Shown: positions 1-9,297, counted from the first letter of the stretch. The stretch: DNA of 64,000 bases from Roseomonas fluvialis (GCF_022846615.1 NZ_AP025637.1:3187001-3251000); one strand, 5' to 3'. The notes: generated by a model from the sequence alone, not told the origin. Numbers and translations: made by a program.

Positions 1-3000
1 GCCGAAGGGGTCAAGCGCGGTGCCGCGCAACGCCTTGCCGTGGCGCAGAAGCGACATCGCGCGCAGCATCCAGGGGCCGAAGGCGCGCTTGGCCGGCACA
101 CCGGTGACGGGATCGGTCTTGGCCAGGATCGGCGGCGCGAGGTTGAGTTCGACGCGCTGCGTACCGGTGAAGCTACGCGCCAGTGTAGCCTGCCAGGCCG
201 GGTCGGCATGCAGGCGGGCGACCTCGTATTCGTCCTTGTAGGCCATCAGGCGGTGCAGCTGCGTCGCGACAGCGCGGGTCAGGCGTTCCTCGCCGGGCAG
301 CGCGGCGGCTTCGGCTTCGCGCACCCGCGCGACGAAGCCGGCATAGTCGCGGGCGTAGCGCGCGGACTGGTAGGCGGTGAGGTCCGCGACGCGGCGCGCG
401 ATGAGCGCGTCCAGCGTCTCGGCCGCATCGGCCGGCGGCGCGAGGTCCTCCAGCGCCGCCGCGCGGCCGCGGGCGAAGGCTTCCTTGTTCAGCGCCACCT
501 GCGCGCCGTTGAGTTCCAGCGCGCGGCCGATCGCCTCGCTGCTGAGTGGCACCAGCCCGCGCTGGTAGGCGATGCCGAGGAGGAAGACGTTCAGCATCAC
601 CGCATCGCCGAGTTCGGCCGTGACGCGCGAGGTGCCACCCAACGCCACCGTCTCGCGGCAGGCGCTGCGGATGCTCGCCAGCATCTCAGCCGCGCGATAG
701 CGCGTGCCGGTATCCTTCACGAACTGTGCGGTGGGCGCGAGGTCCGCATTCACCACCGCGACGGTGCGCGCGGGACCGAGCAGCGGGCGTGCCGTGGTGC
801 CATGCGCCACAACCATGTCGGCGGCAATCAGCAGGTCGGCAGACCCGGCGCCGATGCGCGCGCCGGCGATCGCATCGGGTGCTGCGCCCACCGCGCCGAT
901 CCGCAGCTGCGCATAGACGCCGCCGCCCTTCTGCGCGAGGCCGAGGAAATCCAGGCTGCGCACGGGCCGCCCTTCCAGATGCGCCGCCTGCGCGAGGATG
1001 GCCGCGAGCGAGGACACCCCCTGCCCGCCCACGCCCGCCATCAGCAGGTTCCACGGTTCCGCGCCGATCACCGGGCGCGTGGGTTCCGGCGGCTCGGCGC
1101 CGGCGGCGGCCACGACGTGCTCCGCCGGCTTCGCGCCGACCAGCGTGACGAAGGACGGGCAGAAGCCCTGCACGCAGGACAGGTCCTGGTTGCAGGCGGA
1201 TTGGTCGATGGCGCGCTTGCGGCCGAAGGGGGTCTCGATGGGTTCCACCGCCAGGCAATTCGAGGCGCGCGAGCAATCGCCGCAATCCTCGCAGACCCGC
1301 GGGTTGATCATCACCCGGCGCTCGGCCTTGGGTGCCAGGTCGCGCTTGCGCTTGCGGCGGCGTTCCGTCGCGCATTCCTGGTCGTAGATGATGGCGGTGA
1401 CGCCGGGGGTCTCGCGCAGTGAACGCTGCACCGCGTCCAGCTCCGAACGATGATGGAAGCCCGTGCCCGGCGGGATCAGCGGATTGCCGCGGTGGCGATC
1501 CTCGTCGTCGGCGACGATCTCGATGCGCTGCACGCCCTCGGCGCGGAGTGCGGCGGCGATGTGCGGGACGTCGATCTCGCCCTCGGGCGTCTGGCCGCCG
1601 GTCATGGCGACCGCGCCATTGACCAGGATCTTGAAGGTCATGTTGGCCTTGGCGGCCACCGCGAAACGCACGGTCAGGCTGCCGGAATGGCCCCAGGTGC
1701 CGTCGCCGATATTCGCGAAGACGTGCTTTTCGGAGGTGAACGGCGCCTGGCCGATCCAGGGCATGCCCTCGCCGCCCATCTGGGTGAACAGGTCGGAATT
1801 CCGGTCCATGTTCTTGGCCAGGTAGTGGCAGCCGATGCCCGCCAAAGCGCGCGAGCCCTCGGGGATTTTCGTCGAGGAATTGTGCGGGCAGCCCGGGCAG
1901 AAATACGGGTCGCGCGCATGCAGCGGCGCGGCCTGCGCGGCGGCCAGCGCATCGAGTTCCGCGATGCGGTCCAGCAGGCGGTTGGTGCGCAGGGCTTCGG
2001 GCAGGCGCACCGCCAGCGCGCGCAACATCTGCCCGGTGTCGAGCTCGGTCAGGTCGGACAGCAGCGGCCGGCCGTGCTCGTCCTTCTTGCCGGTCACGCG
2101 CGGGCGCTGGGCCGCATGGAACAGCGCGTCGCGCAGCTGCCATTCCAGCATGGGGCGGCGGTCCTCGATGACCAGCACTTCCTCCAGGCCATCGGCGAAG
2201 GCGCGCGCGGCCTCGGTGTCCATCGGCCAGGCCAGGCCGACCTTCCAGATTCGCAGCCCGGCGTCGCGCGCCATGGCGTCGGTGATGCCGGCCTCCTCCA
2301 GCGCCTGGCGGAACACCGCATAGGCCTTGCCGCGCACGGCGATGCCGAAGCGGGCGTTCAGGCTGTCCAGCACGATGCGGTCGAAGCCATTGGCGCGCGC
2401 GAAGGCCACGGCATGCGGCAGCTTGAAGTGGCGCAGCCGCGCCTCCTGCGCGATCGGCGTATCACGCAGCCGGATGTGCAGGCCATCGGGCGACGCATCG
2501 AGCCCGACGGGATTGCGCGTGGCATAGCGCGCGGGGTCGAGCAGCACCGTCATCGACGCATCCATCGTGTCGGCCACGCATTTCATGCCGGCCCACACGC
2601 CCGCGAAACGCGACAGCGCGATGGCCTTCAGGCCGAATTCCAGCACCTCGCCGACATCCGCGGGGTCGAGCACCGGGATCTCGGCATCCATGAAGGCGTA
2701 CTCGCAGCCGGAGGTGATGGTCGAGGACTTGCTCGACGGATCGTCGCCCGCCAGCGCCAGCACGCCGCCGCGCGGCATGGTGCCCGCGCTGTTCGCGTGG
2801 CGCAGCACGTCGCCCGAACGGTCGATGCCCGGCCCCTTGCCGTACCAGATGGCAAACACGCCCTCGACCGTCGCGCCCGGCGTCAGGCCGACCTGCTGGG
2901 AGCCCCAGACGGCCGTGGCCGCAAGGTCCTCGTTGAGCCCCGGCTGAAACACCACGCCGTGCGCGCCCAGCCGCTTCTGCTGGCGCGCCAGTTCCCGGTC

Positions 3001-3198
3001 GAAGCCGCCCAGCGGCGACCCGCGATAGCCAGAGATGAACCCACCGGTCTTCCACCCCAGCGCGGCATCCATCTCCTGCCGCAGCAGCGGCAGGCGCACC
3101 AGCGCCTGGGTGCCGGTGAGCAGCACGGGGCCGCCCACGGCGTCCCAGCGTTCCTCGAGCGTCGCGTCGGGTCGGATGATGCTGCCCATGACGGTCAT
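1..3198 (-). CDS. Indolepyruvate ferredoxin oxidoreductase, fused subunits (3' end cut by window)
   Basis: The frame is open from an ATG at 3198 to base 1, giving 1066 visible residues of a family usually near 1150, so the C-terminal tail is missing. It oxidatively decarboxylates aryl- or branched-chain 2-oxo acids to acyl-CoA with ferredoxin as acceptor, in the cytoplasm. Visible marks are GYRGSPLGG at about residue 58 (N-terminal oxoacid-binding domain), a TPP-binding NIGDGTWGHSG near residue 496, and a ferredoxin-like cysteine set C636-x2-C639-x2-C642-x5-C648. The last visible residues, LRGTALDPFG, match the usual near-terminal motif of the family. It is divergent from an Lrp/AsnC regulator 110 bp away, a plausible controller. 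Because the gene runs off the window edge, long antisense frames can be mistaken for it. Family call is firm; exact substrate is not. Confidence 0.93.
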   Translation of the reverse strand, partial: MTVMGSIIRPDATLEERWDAVGGPVLLTGTQALVRLPLLRQEMDAALGWKTGGFISGYRGSPLGGFDRELARQQKRLGAHGVVFQPGLNEDLAATAVWGSQQVGLTPGATVEGVFAIWYGKGPGIDRSGDVLRHANSAGTMPRGGVLALAGDDPSSKSSTITSGCEYAFMDAEIPVLDPADVGEVLEFGLKAIALSRFAGVWAGMKCVADTMDASMTVLLDPARYATRNPVGLDASPDGLHIRLRDTPIAQEARLRHFKLPHAVAFARANGFDRIVLDSLNARFGIAVRGKAYAVFRQALEEAGITDAMARDAGLRIWKVGLAWPMDTEAARAFADGLEEVLVIEDRRPMLEWQLRDALFHAAQRPRVTGKKDEHGRPLLSDLTELDTGQMLRALAVRLPEALRTNRLLDRIAELDALAAAQAAPLHARDPYFCPGCPHNSSTKIPEGSRALAGIGCHYLAKNMDRNSDLFTQMGGEGMPWIGQAPFTSEKHVFANIGDGTWGHSGSLTVRFAVAAKANMTFKILVNGAVAMTGGQTPEGEIDVPHIAAALRAEGVQRIEIVADDEDRHRGNPLIPPGTGFHHRSELDAVQRSLRETPGVTAIIYDQECATERRRKRKRDLAPKAERRVMINPRVCEDCGDCSRASNCLAVEPIETPFGRKRAIDQSACNQDLSCVQGFCPSFVTLVGAKPAEHVVAAAGAEPPEPTRPVIGAEPWNLLMAGVGGQGVSSLAAILAQAAHLEGRPVRSLDFLGLAQKGGGVYAQLRIGAVGAAPDAIAGARIGAGSADLLIAADMVVAHGTTARPLLGPARTVAVVNADLAPTAQFVKDTGTRYRAAEMLASIRSACRETVALGGTSRVTAELGDAVMLNVFLLGIAYQRGLVPLSSEAIGRALELNGAQVALNKEAFARGRAAALEDLAPPADAAETLDALIARRVADLTAYQSARYARDYAGFVARVREAEAAALPGEERLTRAVATQLHRLMAYKDEYEVARLHADPAWQATLARSFTGTQRVELNLAPPILAKTDPVTGVPAKRAFGPWMLRAMSLLRHGKALRGTALDPFG

Positions 3199-3308
3199 GT
3201 TGGGGGTCCCGGACCAGTCTGCCAATGGCAGGATGATGCGCCCGGTCAGGCAGCGGTTTTTTCCGATTCCTGTTGTGCGGCGCCGAACAGGCGGAACATC
3301 CTGCCGGG

Positions 3309-3761
3309 ATGGACGCCATCGACCGCAAGATCCTCCGTGCCCTCGCTCGCAAAGCGCGGCTGACCAATGCCGAACTGGCGGAGGAGGTGGGGCTCTCGCC
3401 CTCCCCCTGCTGGACACGGGTGAAGCGGCTGGAGCAGGCCGGCGTGATCCAGGGCTACCACGCGGCTCTGGACCAGGCCGCGCTCGGCCTGCCCGACACG
3501 GTGTTCCTGGAGGTGATGATGGAACGCCACGACGACACGCACTTGGCGCGCTTCGAGGAAGCCGTGCTGGCGATTCCCGACGTGCTGGAATGCTGGCTGG
3601 TAACGGGCGAATACGACTACGTGCTGAAGGCGGCCGTCGGCGGCACGGCAGGCTACGAGGCGCTGCTGCGCGAGAAGATCTACCGCCTGCCTGGCGTGCG
3701 CCATACGCGCACCGCCTTCACGCTGCGCTGCCTGAAGCGGACGCTCTCCCCGGTGCCGTGA
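3309..3761 (+). CDS. Lrp/AsnC family transcriptional regulator
   Basis: A 150-residue protein with an N-terminal winged HTH (MDAIDRKILRALARKARLT, helix-turn-helix to about residue 50) and a C-terminal RAM ligand-binding domain containing the typical WLVTGEYDYVLK strand. Such proteins form dimers and octamers and sense amino acids or related acids. I start at ATG 3309 because the HTH begins immediately there; an upstream in-frame TTG would add 12 unconvincing residues. The gene is divergent from the indolepyruvate ferredoxin oxidoreductase, so control of that gene by an amino-acid-derived signal is a reasonable inference. Its TGA abuts the stop of the convergent small gene at 3762 exactly (TGATCA). 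Confidence 0.93.
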   Translation: MDAIDRKILRALARKARLTNAELAEEVGLSPSPCWTRVKRLEQAGVIQGYHAALDQAALGLPDTVFLEVMMERHDDTHLARFEEAVLAIPDVLECWLVTGEYDYVLKAAVGGTAGYEALLREKIYRLPGVRHTRTAFTLRCLKRTLSPVP

Positions 3762-3944
3762 TCAGTGACGCCTGGCCTCGCCGTAATGCACGCCGATGGT
3801 GCGGTAGGCGTTCAACACGCCGAACAGCACCAGGCCCCATGCGAAGATGGTGATGCCGGCATCCTTCGCCGCGGCAGCGAGGAACAGCCCCACCAGCGCC
3901 AGCAGGCCGTAGAAAATCAGGAAGAAGGCACGGGCACCGGTCAT
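3762..3944 (-). CDS. Small two-TM protein at the end of the cco operon, function unknown
   Basis: A 60-residue protein beginning MTGARAFFLIFYGLLALVG and ending in GEARRH. Two hydrophobic stretches (about residues 6-25 and 29-47) suggest an integral membrane hairpin. Its ATG overlaps the ccoS stop in an ATGA, so translation is coupled to the cbb3 maturation genes. I do not recognise a family. The coupling suggests a role in oxidase assembly or membrane insertion, but this is inference. Its stop abuts that of the convergent Lrp gene. Confidence 0.75.
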   Translation of the reverse strand: MTGARAFFLIFYGLLALVGLFLAAAAKDAGITIFAWGLVLFGVLNAYRTIGVHYGEARRH

Positions 3945-4102
3945 TTCGGGGTCTCCTTGCGAGGATCGTCGTCGAACAGGATGCGAGCGGCCGCACCCTC
4001 CAGGTCTTCGTATTGGCGCGACCGCAGCGCCCAGAGGAATCCAACCAGGCCGAGCAACCCCAGCACCAGCGAGACGGGGATCAAGTAGACCAGGATATCC
4101 AT
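3941..4102 (-). CDS. ccoS: cbb3-type cytochrome oxidase assembly protein CcoS
   Basis: A 53-residue single-TM protein (MDILVYLIPVSLVLGLLGLV) followed by a cytoplasmic tail with WALRSRQYEDLEGAAARIL, the conserved pattern of CcoS/FixS, in which an aromatic-acidic segment precedes GxAxRIL. CcoS is needed to mature the cbb3 oxidase, probably for cofactor insertion into CcoN. It lies 3 bp after ccoI and overlaps the next small gene by an ATGA, fitting the conserved ccoGHIS order. Confidence 0.92.
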   Translation of the reverse strand: MDILVYLIPVSLVLGLLGLVGFLWALRSRQYEDLEGAAARILFDDDPRKETPK

Positions 4103-4105
4103 GCG

Positions 4106-6448
4106 TCAGTCTTTCCCCGCGCGCAGCGCGTTCAGCACCACGATGATTGACGACGACGCCATGACCACCGCCGCGACCAGCGGCGTGACGACGCCCGCCA
4201 CCGCGAGCGGCACAGCCAGCACGTTGTAGCCCACCGAGAAGCCGATGTTCTGCCGCGCGACCGCCTGCGCGCGCCGGGCGATGCGTACCGTCGCCGGCAG
4301 CATCGCCAGGCCATCGCGCTGCAGCACCAGGTCGGCGGCGGTCTGCGCGAGGTCGGTCGCGCCGGCCGGGCTGGCCGAGACATGTGCGGCGGCCAGCGCC
4401 GCGGCATCGTTGATGCCATCGCCCACCATGAGCGGATGGCGGCCCTGCGCCATCAGCGCGGCGATGCGCGCCTGCTTCGCGACCGGGTCGGCGCCAGCGC
4501 GCCACTCGGCGATGCCCGCCTGCCAGGCGAGCGCCGCGACCGCGCCCTCGCCATCGCCCGAGAGCAGTTCCGCCGGCAGGCCGAGCGCGGCGAGCGACGC
4601 GACCGCCGCCGGCGCATCATCGCGCATGCGGTCGGCGAAGCGGAACAGCACGGGTGCGCGGTCGCCATCGCGGAAGGCCAGCGTCATGCCGTCGCTCGAC
4701 GGCGGCAGGCCAACGAAGCCGGGCGAGCCAAGCCGCGCATCACCCGCTTCCAGACCCTGCCCGGCGACTTCGTGCACGCCCTCGGCCAGCGGCGCGTCGG
4801 GGCATGCGCGCGCCAGCGACTGCGCCAGCGGGTGGCGCGATGCCCGCGCCAGCCCCGCCGCGCGCGCCAGCACGGCGTCATCCTGGCCTTCCGGCAGCAG
4901 CACGGGGCGGCCTTCGGTCAGTGTGCCGGTCTTGTCCAGCACCGCATGGTCGGCGGTGGCCAGGCGTTCCAGCGCGGTCGCCGATGTCACCAGCACGCCA
5001 CGGCGGAACAGCGCGCCGACCGCCACCACCTGCACCGCGGGCACCGCGAGGGCCAGCGCGCAGGGGCAGGTGATCAGCAGCACGCAGACGGCGTTGACCA
5101 GCGCGACCTGCCAGGGCGCGTCGAGCACGCCCCACCACAGCGCGAAGGTCGCTGCGGCCACCGCATGCACCACGGGCACATAAAGGCGCGAAGCACGGTC
5201 GGCGATGGCGACGAAGCGGCCCTTCGCCTGCTCGGCGCGTTCCAGGAGCCGCGCCATGGCGGCCAGCGAGCCGTCCTTGGCCGCCGCGCTGACCACCATG
5301 GTGAAGGCGGCGCCCATGTTGACCGCGCCGGCGGGCAGCGCATCGCCGGCGGCAAAGGCGCGCGGCACGCTCTCCCCGGTGGTGGCGGCGGCGTCGAGCA
5401 GCGTGGCGGCTTTGCTGCTGCCATCCAGGCGCAGCCGCTCGCCCGCCGCGACCAGCACGCGATCCCCGGCGGCGATGGCTTCGGCGGGCACGGCCTCGCT
5501 GCGGCCATTGGCCAGCAGGCGCGTGACCAGGCCTTCCTGCAGCGCCAGCAGTTCGGCCACCGATTGCCGCGCGCGCCGGCGCGCCGCGCGGTCGAAGACC
5601 CGCCCCGCCAGCAGCAGCGCCAGCAGCATGGTGGCGCCGTCGAACCAGGTGTAGGGGCCGTTGCGGATGGTCTCGGACAGCGACATCGCCGCGGTGGCGA
5701 GAACGCCCAGCGACACCGCCATGTCCATCGACGGCCGCCCCGCGCGCAGCGCCGCCCAGGCCGAGGCGTAGAACGGCATCCCCGCCACCAGCACCACCGG
5801 CAGGCCGATCATCGCCGCCAGCCAGTGCAGCCCGTGGCGCAGCGACGGCCCCATGTCCCCGCCGACCCAGACGGCCACCGAGATCAGCATGATGTTCATC
5901 GCGCCGAAGCCGGCGATGCCGAGCGCGCGGGCCAGGGCGCGGCCTTCCGCATCCTCGGTGGCGCGCAGGCAGGCAGGGGACCAGGGTGCCGCGCGGAAGC
6001 CGAGCCGCGCCAGCAGGCGCACGAGGTCGTTGGCGCGCCCCGCATCGCCCCGCCAGGTGACCGACAGTCGCCGCGTCGCGAGCGATGCGCGCGCCGAGAG
6101 CACGTCCGCTTCCAACGCCAGCGCTTGTTCGACCAACCAGACGCAGGCGCCGCAGGTCAGGCCCGACACCACCAGGTCGAGCCGCTGCACGCCATCGCGC
6201 TCCGCCGCCACGAAGGGCGCGAGGTCGAGCGCCAGCGCCGCTGTTTCGGGGCGCAGCGTGCCGGCCTCGGTCTCCTGCCGGCGGTAGAAGGCATCGAGGC
6301 CAAGGCCCGCCACCAGCCCATGCGCGCCCTCGCAGCCGCTGCAGCAGAAACGCACCTGGCCGGGCGCGAGCCGCGCGCCGCAATGCGCGCAGGCCGCGGC
6401 CGAGATCGCGTTGGGCACGACAGGACGGGTACGGCCGACCAGGCTCAC
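4106..6448 (-). CDS. ccoI: Copper-exporting P1B-type ATPase CcoI/FixI
   Basis: About 780 residues from a GTG at 6448 that overlaps the ccoH stop as GTGA; an upstream ATG (6520) would read into ccoH. CcoI moves copper across the inner membrane for assembly of the CuB centre of cbb3 oxidase. Domains in order are an N-terminal cysteine cluster (CAHCGARL and FCCSGCEGAH), a heavy-metal-associated domain with GLTCGACVWL, TM helices, the TCPCALALAVP metal-translocation motif, the DKTGTLT phosphorylation site, and GDGINDAAAL. The cysteine-rich N terminus together with the HMA domain is typical of the FixI/CcoI subclass rather than general CopA. Neighbours ccoG, ccoH and ccoS confirm this. Confidence 0.95.
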   Translation of the reverse strand: MSLVGRTRPVVPNAISAAACAHCGARLAPGQVRFCCSGCEGAHGLVAGLGLDAFYRRQETEAGTLRPETAALALDLAPFVAAERDGVQRLDLVVSGLTCGACVWLVEQALALEADVLSARASLATRRLSVTWRGDAGRANDLVRLLARLGFRAAPWSPACLRATEDAEGRALARALGIAGFGAMNIMLISVAVWVGGDMGPSLRHGLHWLAAMIGLPVVLVAGMPFYASAWAALRAGRPSMDMAVSLGVLATAAMSLSETIRNGPYTWFDGATMLLALLLAGRVFDRAARRRARQSVAELLALQEGLVTRLLANGRSEAVPAEAIAAGDRVLVAAGERLRLDGSSKAATLLDAAATTGESVPRAFAAGDALPAGAVNMGAAFTMVVSAAAKDGSLAAMARLLERAEQAKGRFVAIADRASRLYVPVVHAVAAATFALWWGVLDAPWQVALVNAVCVLLITCPCALALAVPAVQVVAVGALFRRGVLVTSATALERLATADHAVLDKTGTLTEGRPVLLPEGQDDAVLARAAGLARASRHPLAQSLARACPDAPLAEGVHEVAGQGLEAGDARLGSPGFVGLPPSSDGMTLAFRDGDRAPVLFRFADRMRDDAPAAVASLAALGLPAELLSGDGEGAVAALAWQAGIAEWRAGADPVAKQARIAALMAQGRHPLMVGDGINDAAALAAAHVSASPAGATDLAQTAADLVLQRDGLAMLPATVRIARRAQAVARQNIGFSVGYNVLAVPLAVAGVVTPLVAAVVMASSSIIVVLNALRAGKD

Positions 6449-6918
6449 GGGACGATCACCCGCGCGCGGATGTCGAAGGGTGTCTCGTTCGGGCCATACA
6501 GCGTCAGGCGCGCTTCCCACTGGCCGCGCTGCGGCGGGGATGCATCCGCCGCCCAGCGCCCGGAACCGCGGGGGGCGAAGGCGAGCGGGATCTCGACACC
6601 CTCGAGCGGGCGCAGGAGCACGCCCTCGATGCGACCCGGGACGGGGTGGCCCGCGCGGTCGGTTGCGGCGACGGACAGCGCGCCGCCGGCGAGCATAACC
6701 TCGGCGCGCCAGCCCAGCGCATCCTGCCGCGCCGCTTCGGCCAGCACCGTGTCGTAGCCGCGGCCGCGCTCATAGGCGCGCGGCACCGTCACACCGGTGA
6801 AGGTCGATACCGCGTAGTAGACCAGCACCAGGTTCACCGCGACGACCAGGGCCATGCCGCCGACGAAGACCCAGGGGATCCAGCGGCCGCGCCGCGGGTC
6901 GTGGGTGGTGGCGCTCAT
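6445..6918 (-). CDS. ccoH: FixH/CcoH family cbb3 oxidase assembly protein
   Basis: 157 residues from ATG 6918, which overlaps the ccoG stop in an ATGA. One N-terminal TM segment (WIPWVFVGGMALVVAVNLV, about residues 13-36) is followed by a periplasmic domain ending in GQWEARLTLYGPNETPFD. This is the FixH architecture: a membrane-anchored periplasmic domain that interacts with CcoN during oxidase assembly. It is tightly packed between ccoG and ccoI, with overlaps at both ends. Confidence 0.92.
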   Translation of the reverse strand: MSATTHDPRRGRWIPWVFVGGMALVVAVNLVLVYYAVSTFTGVTVPRAYERGRGYDTVLAEAARQDALGWRAEVMLAGGALSVAATDRAGHPVPGRIEGVLLRPLEGVEIPLAFAPRGSGRWAADASPPQRGQWEARLTLYGPNETPFDIRARVIVP

Positions 6919-8423
6919 GGCCGTGGTCCCGCAAAGGTGGAGGAGGTGCTGGCGACCGCGCGACCGCCCGCATCGAGCAGACGGAAGGTGACCGGCGTCG
7001 ATTCCGCGACGCGCTGCCCGCCCGGCACCGTCACCAGCACGCGGTACTGGGCGATACCGTCGGCGCGGCGCGCGAGCAGCGGGCGGCCCTGCGCATCCGC
7101 CTCGACATCCTGCACCACCATGCGGAAGCCCTGGGGGGCCTGCAGAACAAGGGCGAGCGGCGCTTCCTCGCGCGTCTTGTTCACGATCTTGACCGTATAG
7201 GCGTTGCGGATGCCGCCGTCTGACAGGCGCACGAACAGCGGCGCGCGATCGCGGATGACGGTGACATCCAGCGTCGATCGCAACAGGAAGGCGCCGAGCA
7301 TGACCACCGAGACGGCCGTGAGCGCGCCGGCATACAGGATGGTGCGCGGGCGGATGAAGCGCGGCAGGTGGCGTGCCGCCATGCCGGCCTTCTGGCGCGC
7401 CGCGCCCGGCGCCATGCCGGCGGTGGCGGCAGCGCTCGCCGAGAGATTCTTCAGCGTCTCGAAGGCCACGAGGCCCTTCGGCCGGCCGAGCTTGCCCATG
7501 ACGCTGTCGCAGGCATCCACGCACAGGCCGCAGCCGATGCATTCGAGCTGCTGCCCGTCGCGGATGTCGATGCCGGTCGGGCAGACATGCACGCAGGCGA
7601 AGCAGTCCACGCAGTCGCCGGTGGCGTCGTCACGCGGCTTGCCGCGCGGCTCCCCGCGCCAGTCGCGATAGGTCACGACGAGCGAATTCTCGTCCAGCAT
7701 CGCCGCCTGGAAGCGCGGCCAGGGGCACATGTAGGTGCAGACCTGCTCGCGCGCCCAACCCGCCAGCAGGTAGGTGAAGCCGGCGAACAGCGCGAAGAAG
7801 AAATAGACCTGCGTGGAGGCCGCGCCGGTCAGGATCTCGCGCGTCACGGTCGGAGCGTCGTTGAAGTACATCACCCAGGCACCGCCGGTCGCCGCCGCGA
7901 TCAGCACCCAGACCCCGTGCGTGAGCGACTTGCGTGTCCAGTAGTTCGCGTCGCGCGGCCCCTGGTCGAGCTTCATGCGCGCGTTGCGGTCGCCCTGGAT
8001 CCAGCGCTCGACGAACATGAACAGGTCGGTCCAGACCGTCTGCGGGCAGGTGAAGCCGCACCACAGCCGGCCGAACAGCGAGGAGACAGCGAACAACGCG
8101 AAGGCGCCGAGGATCAGCGCGCCCGCGAGGAAGTAGATCTCCTGCGGCCACAGCTCGACCCAGAAGAAGAAGATGCGGGCGTTGAAGATGTCGACCAGGA
8201 CCGCCTGGTCGGGCACGCCCTCCCCGCGGTCCCAGCGCAGCCACGGCACGACGTAATAGAGCGCGAGGCAGGCGATCAGCACCGCCCATTTCACCGAGCG
8301 GACCTTCCCGAAGACGCGCTTCGGATAGACCTTGGTGCGCGACGCATAGAGCGGCTGGTCGGCGGCCGGCGTGACGGCCGGCCGGTCGGCCTTCGCGCGC
8401 TGCGGTGCCTCGATGGTGCTCAT
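6915..8423 (-). CDS. ccoG: Cytochrome c oxidase accessory protein CcoG (4Fe-4S, polytopic)
   Basis: 502 residues starting MSTIEAPQR; an in-frame start 13 codons upstream exists but would overlap ccoP and is less likely. CcoG is a membrane iron-sulfur cupric reductase used in CuB assembly of cbb3 oxidase. The sequence has several TM helices, GFTCPQTVWTDLFM, and two ferredoxin-like cysteine groups, CVDCFACVHVCP and CIGCGLCVDACD, at about residues 260-310. A C-terminal Ig-like periplasmic domain follows (about 375-500). It lies directly after ccoP and before ccoH. Confidence 0.95.
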   Translation of the reverse strand: MSTIEAPQRAKADRPAVTPAADQPLYASRTKVYPKRVFGKVRSVKWAVLIACLALYYVVPWLRWDRGEGVPDQAVLVDIFNARIFFFWVELWPQEIYFLAGALILGAFALFAVSSLFGRLWCGFTCPQTVWTDLFMFVERWIQGDRNARMKLDQGPRDANYWTRKSLTHGVWVLIAAATGGAWVMYFNDAPTVTREILTGAASTQVYFFFALFAGFTYLLAGWAREQVCTYMCPWPRFQAAMLDENSLVVTYRDWRGEPRGKPRDDATGDCVDCFACVHVCPTGIDIRDGQQLECIGCGLCVDACDSVMGKLGRPKGLVAFETLKNLSASAAATAGMAPGAARQKAGMAARHLPRFIRPRTILYAGALTAVSVVMLGAFLLRSTLDVTVIRDRAPLFVRLSDGGIRNAYTVKIVNKTREEAPLALVLQAPQGFRMVVQDVEADAQGRPLLARRADGIAQYRVLVTVPGGQRVAESTPVTFRLLDAGGRAVASTSSTFAGPRP

Positions 8424-8433
8424 GGCGGTGGCG

Positions 8434-9297
8434 CTATTCGCCCCCGCCCAAGGAGTGCACATAGACGGTCAGCATGTTGACGATGGCGGGATCGAGACGC
8501 CCCTGCCAGGCCGGCATGACGCCGGCGCGCGGGTTGCTGATCATCGCCACGATGTCTCGCTTGCTGCTGCCATAGAGCCAGACCTGGTCGGCCAGGCGCG
8601 GGGCGCCGACCTCGCGGTTGCCTTCGCCGCGATCGCCGTGGCAGGCGACGCATTGCTCGGCGTAGATCGCCGCACCGCGCGTCGCGGCCGCCTGGTCGGT
8701 GGCGCGGTTGGTCAGCGAGAGTACGTGCTCGGCCACGTCGTCGATCTGCGCACGCGTGAGCAGCCCGTCCGCGCCGAAGCGCGGCATGATGCTCTGGCGC
8801 TGGTCATCGCTTTCGTTCGCGCGGATGCCGTGGCGGATGGTGTGCTGGATGGCCTCCAGGCTGCCGCCCCAGATCCAGTCGTCATCCGCCAGAGAGGGGA
8901 AGCCGCCGACCGCGCCCTGGCCGCCCGCGCCGTGGCAGGATGCGCAGTTGTTTGCGAAGGCGCCGCGCCCGCCAGCGATGGCGAAGGCGCGCAGTTCGGG
9001 GTCGGCGATGATCTGCGCGGGCGTCGCTTCCCGCAGGCGCGCCATCATGGGTGCGTTGCGCGCCTGGGCGGCGGCGACATCGGCTACCACGGCCTCGCGC
9101 GCCACCCAGCCGGAGGTGCCCTTCCAGCCCGGCAGCGACGGGTAGATCACCATCCAGACCACGCCGAACGCGATGCAGGCATAGAAGGTGTAGAGCCACC
9201 ACTTCGGCAGCGGGGTGTTCAGCTCGCGCAGCCCGTCCCACTCGTGGCCGGTGGTGTCGGTGCCGGTCAGGCTGTCCTTCTCGATCTTCGTCGGCAT
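8434..9297 (-). CDS. ccoP: cbb3 oxidase diheme subunit III CcoP
   Basis: 287 residues. One N-terminal TM segment (WWLYTFYACIAFGVVWMV) anchors two periplasmic cytochrome c domains with heme motifs CASCHG and CVACHG. CcoP passes electrons from soluble cytochromes to CcoO. The start at 9297 (MPTKIEKD) is preceded by GAGGAG at good spacing; an earlier ATG at 9324 would overlap ccoQ. Order N-O-Q-P is conserved here. Confidence 0.95.
   Translation of the reverse strand: MPTKIEKDSLTGTDTTGHEWDGLRELNTPLPKWWLYTFYACIAFGVVWMVIYPSLPGWKGTSGWVAREAVVADVAAAQARNAPMMARLREATPAQIIADPELRAFAIAGGRGAFANNCASCHGAGGQGAVGGFPSLADDDWIWGGSLEAIQHTIRHGIRANESDDQRQSIMPRFGADGLLTRAQIDDVAEHVLSLTNRATDQAAATRGAAIYAEQCVACHGDRGEGNREVGAPRLADQVWLYGSSKRDIVAMISNPRAGVMPAWQGRLDPAIVNMLTVYVHSLGGGE

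Noticed and set aside
686-2143. Minus-strand frame of 485 residues
   Set aside because: It is an out-of-frame shadow of the indolepyruvate ferredoxin oxidoreductase on the same strand.
1450-3363. Plus-strand frame of 637 residues
   Set aside because: Antisense to the oxidoreductase; composition dominated by Arg, His, Gln and Gly, with no motifs.
4382-6757. Long plus-strand open frame across the ccoI region
   Set aside because: It is antisense to ccoI, rich in Arg/His/Gln as is usual for shadow frames in high-GC DNA, and has no protein-like motifs.
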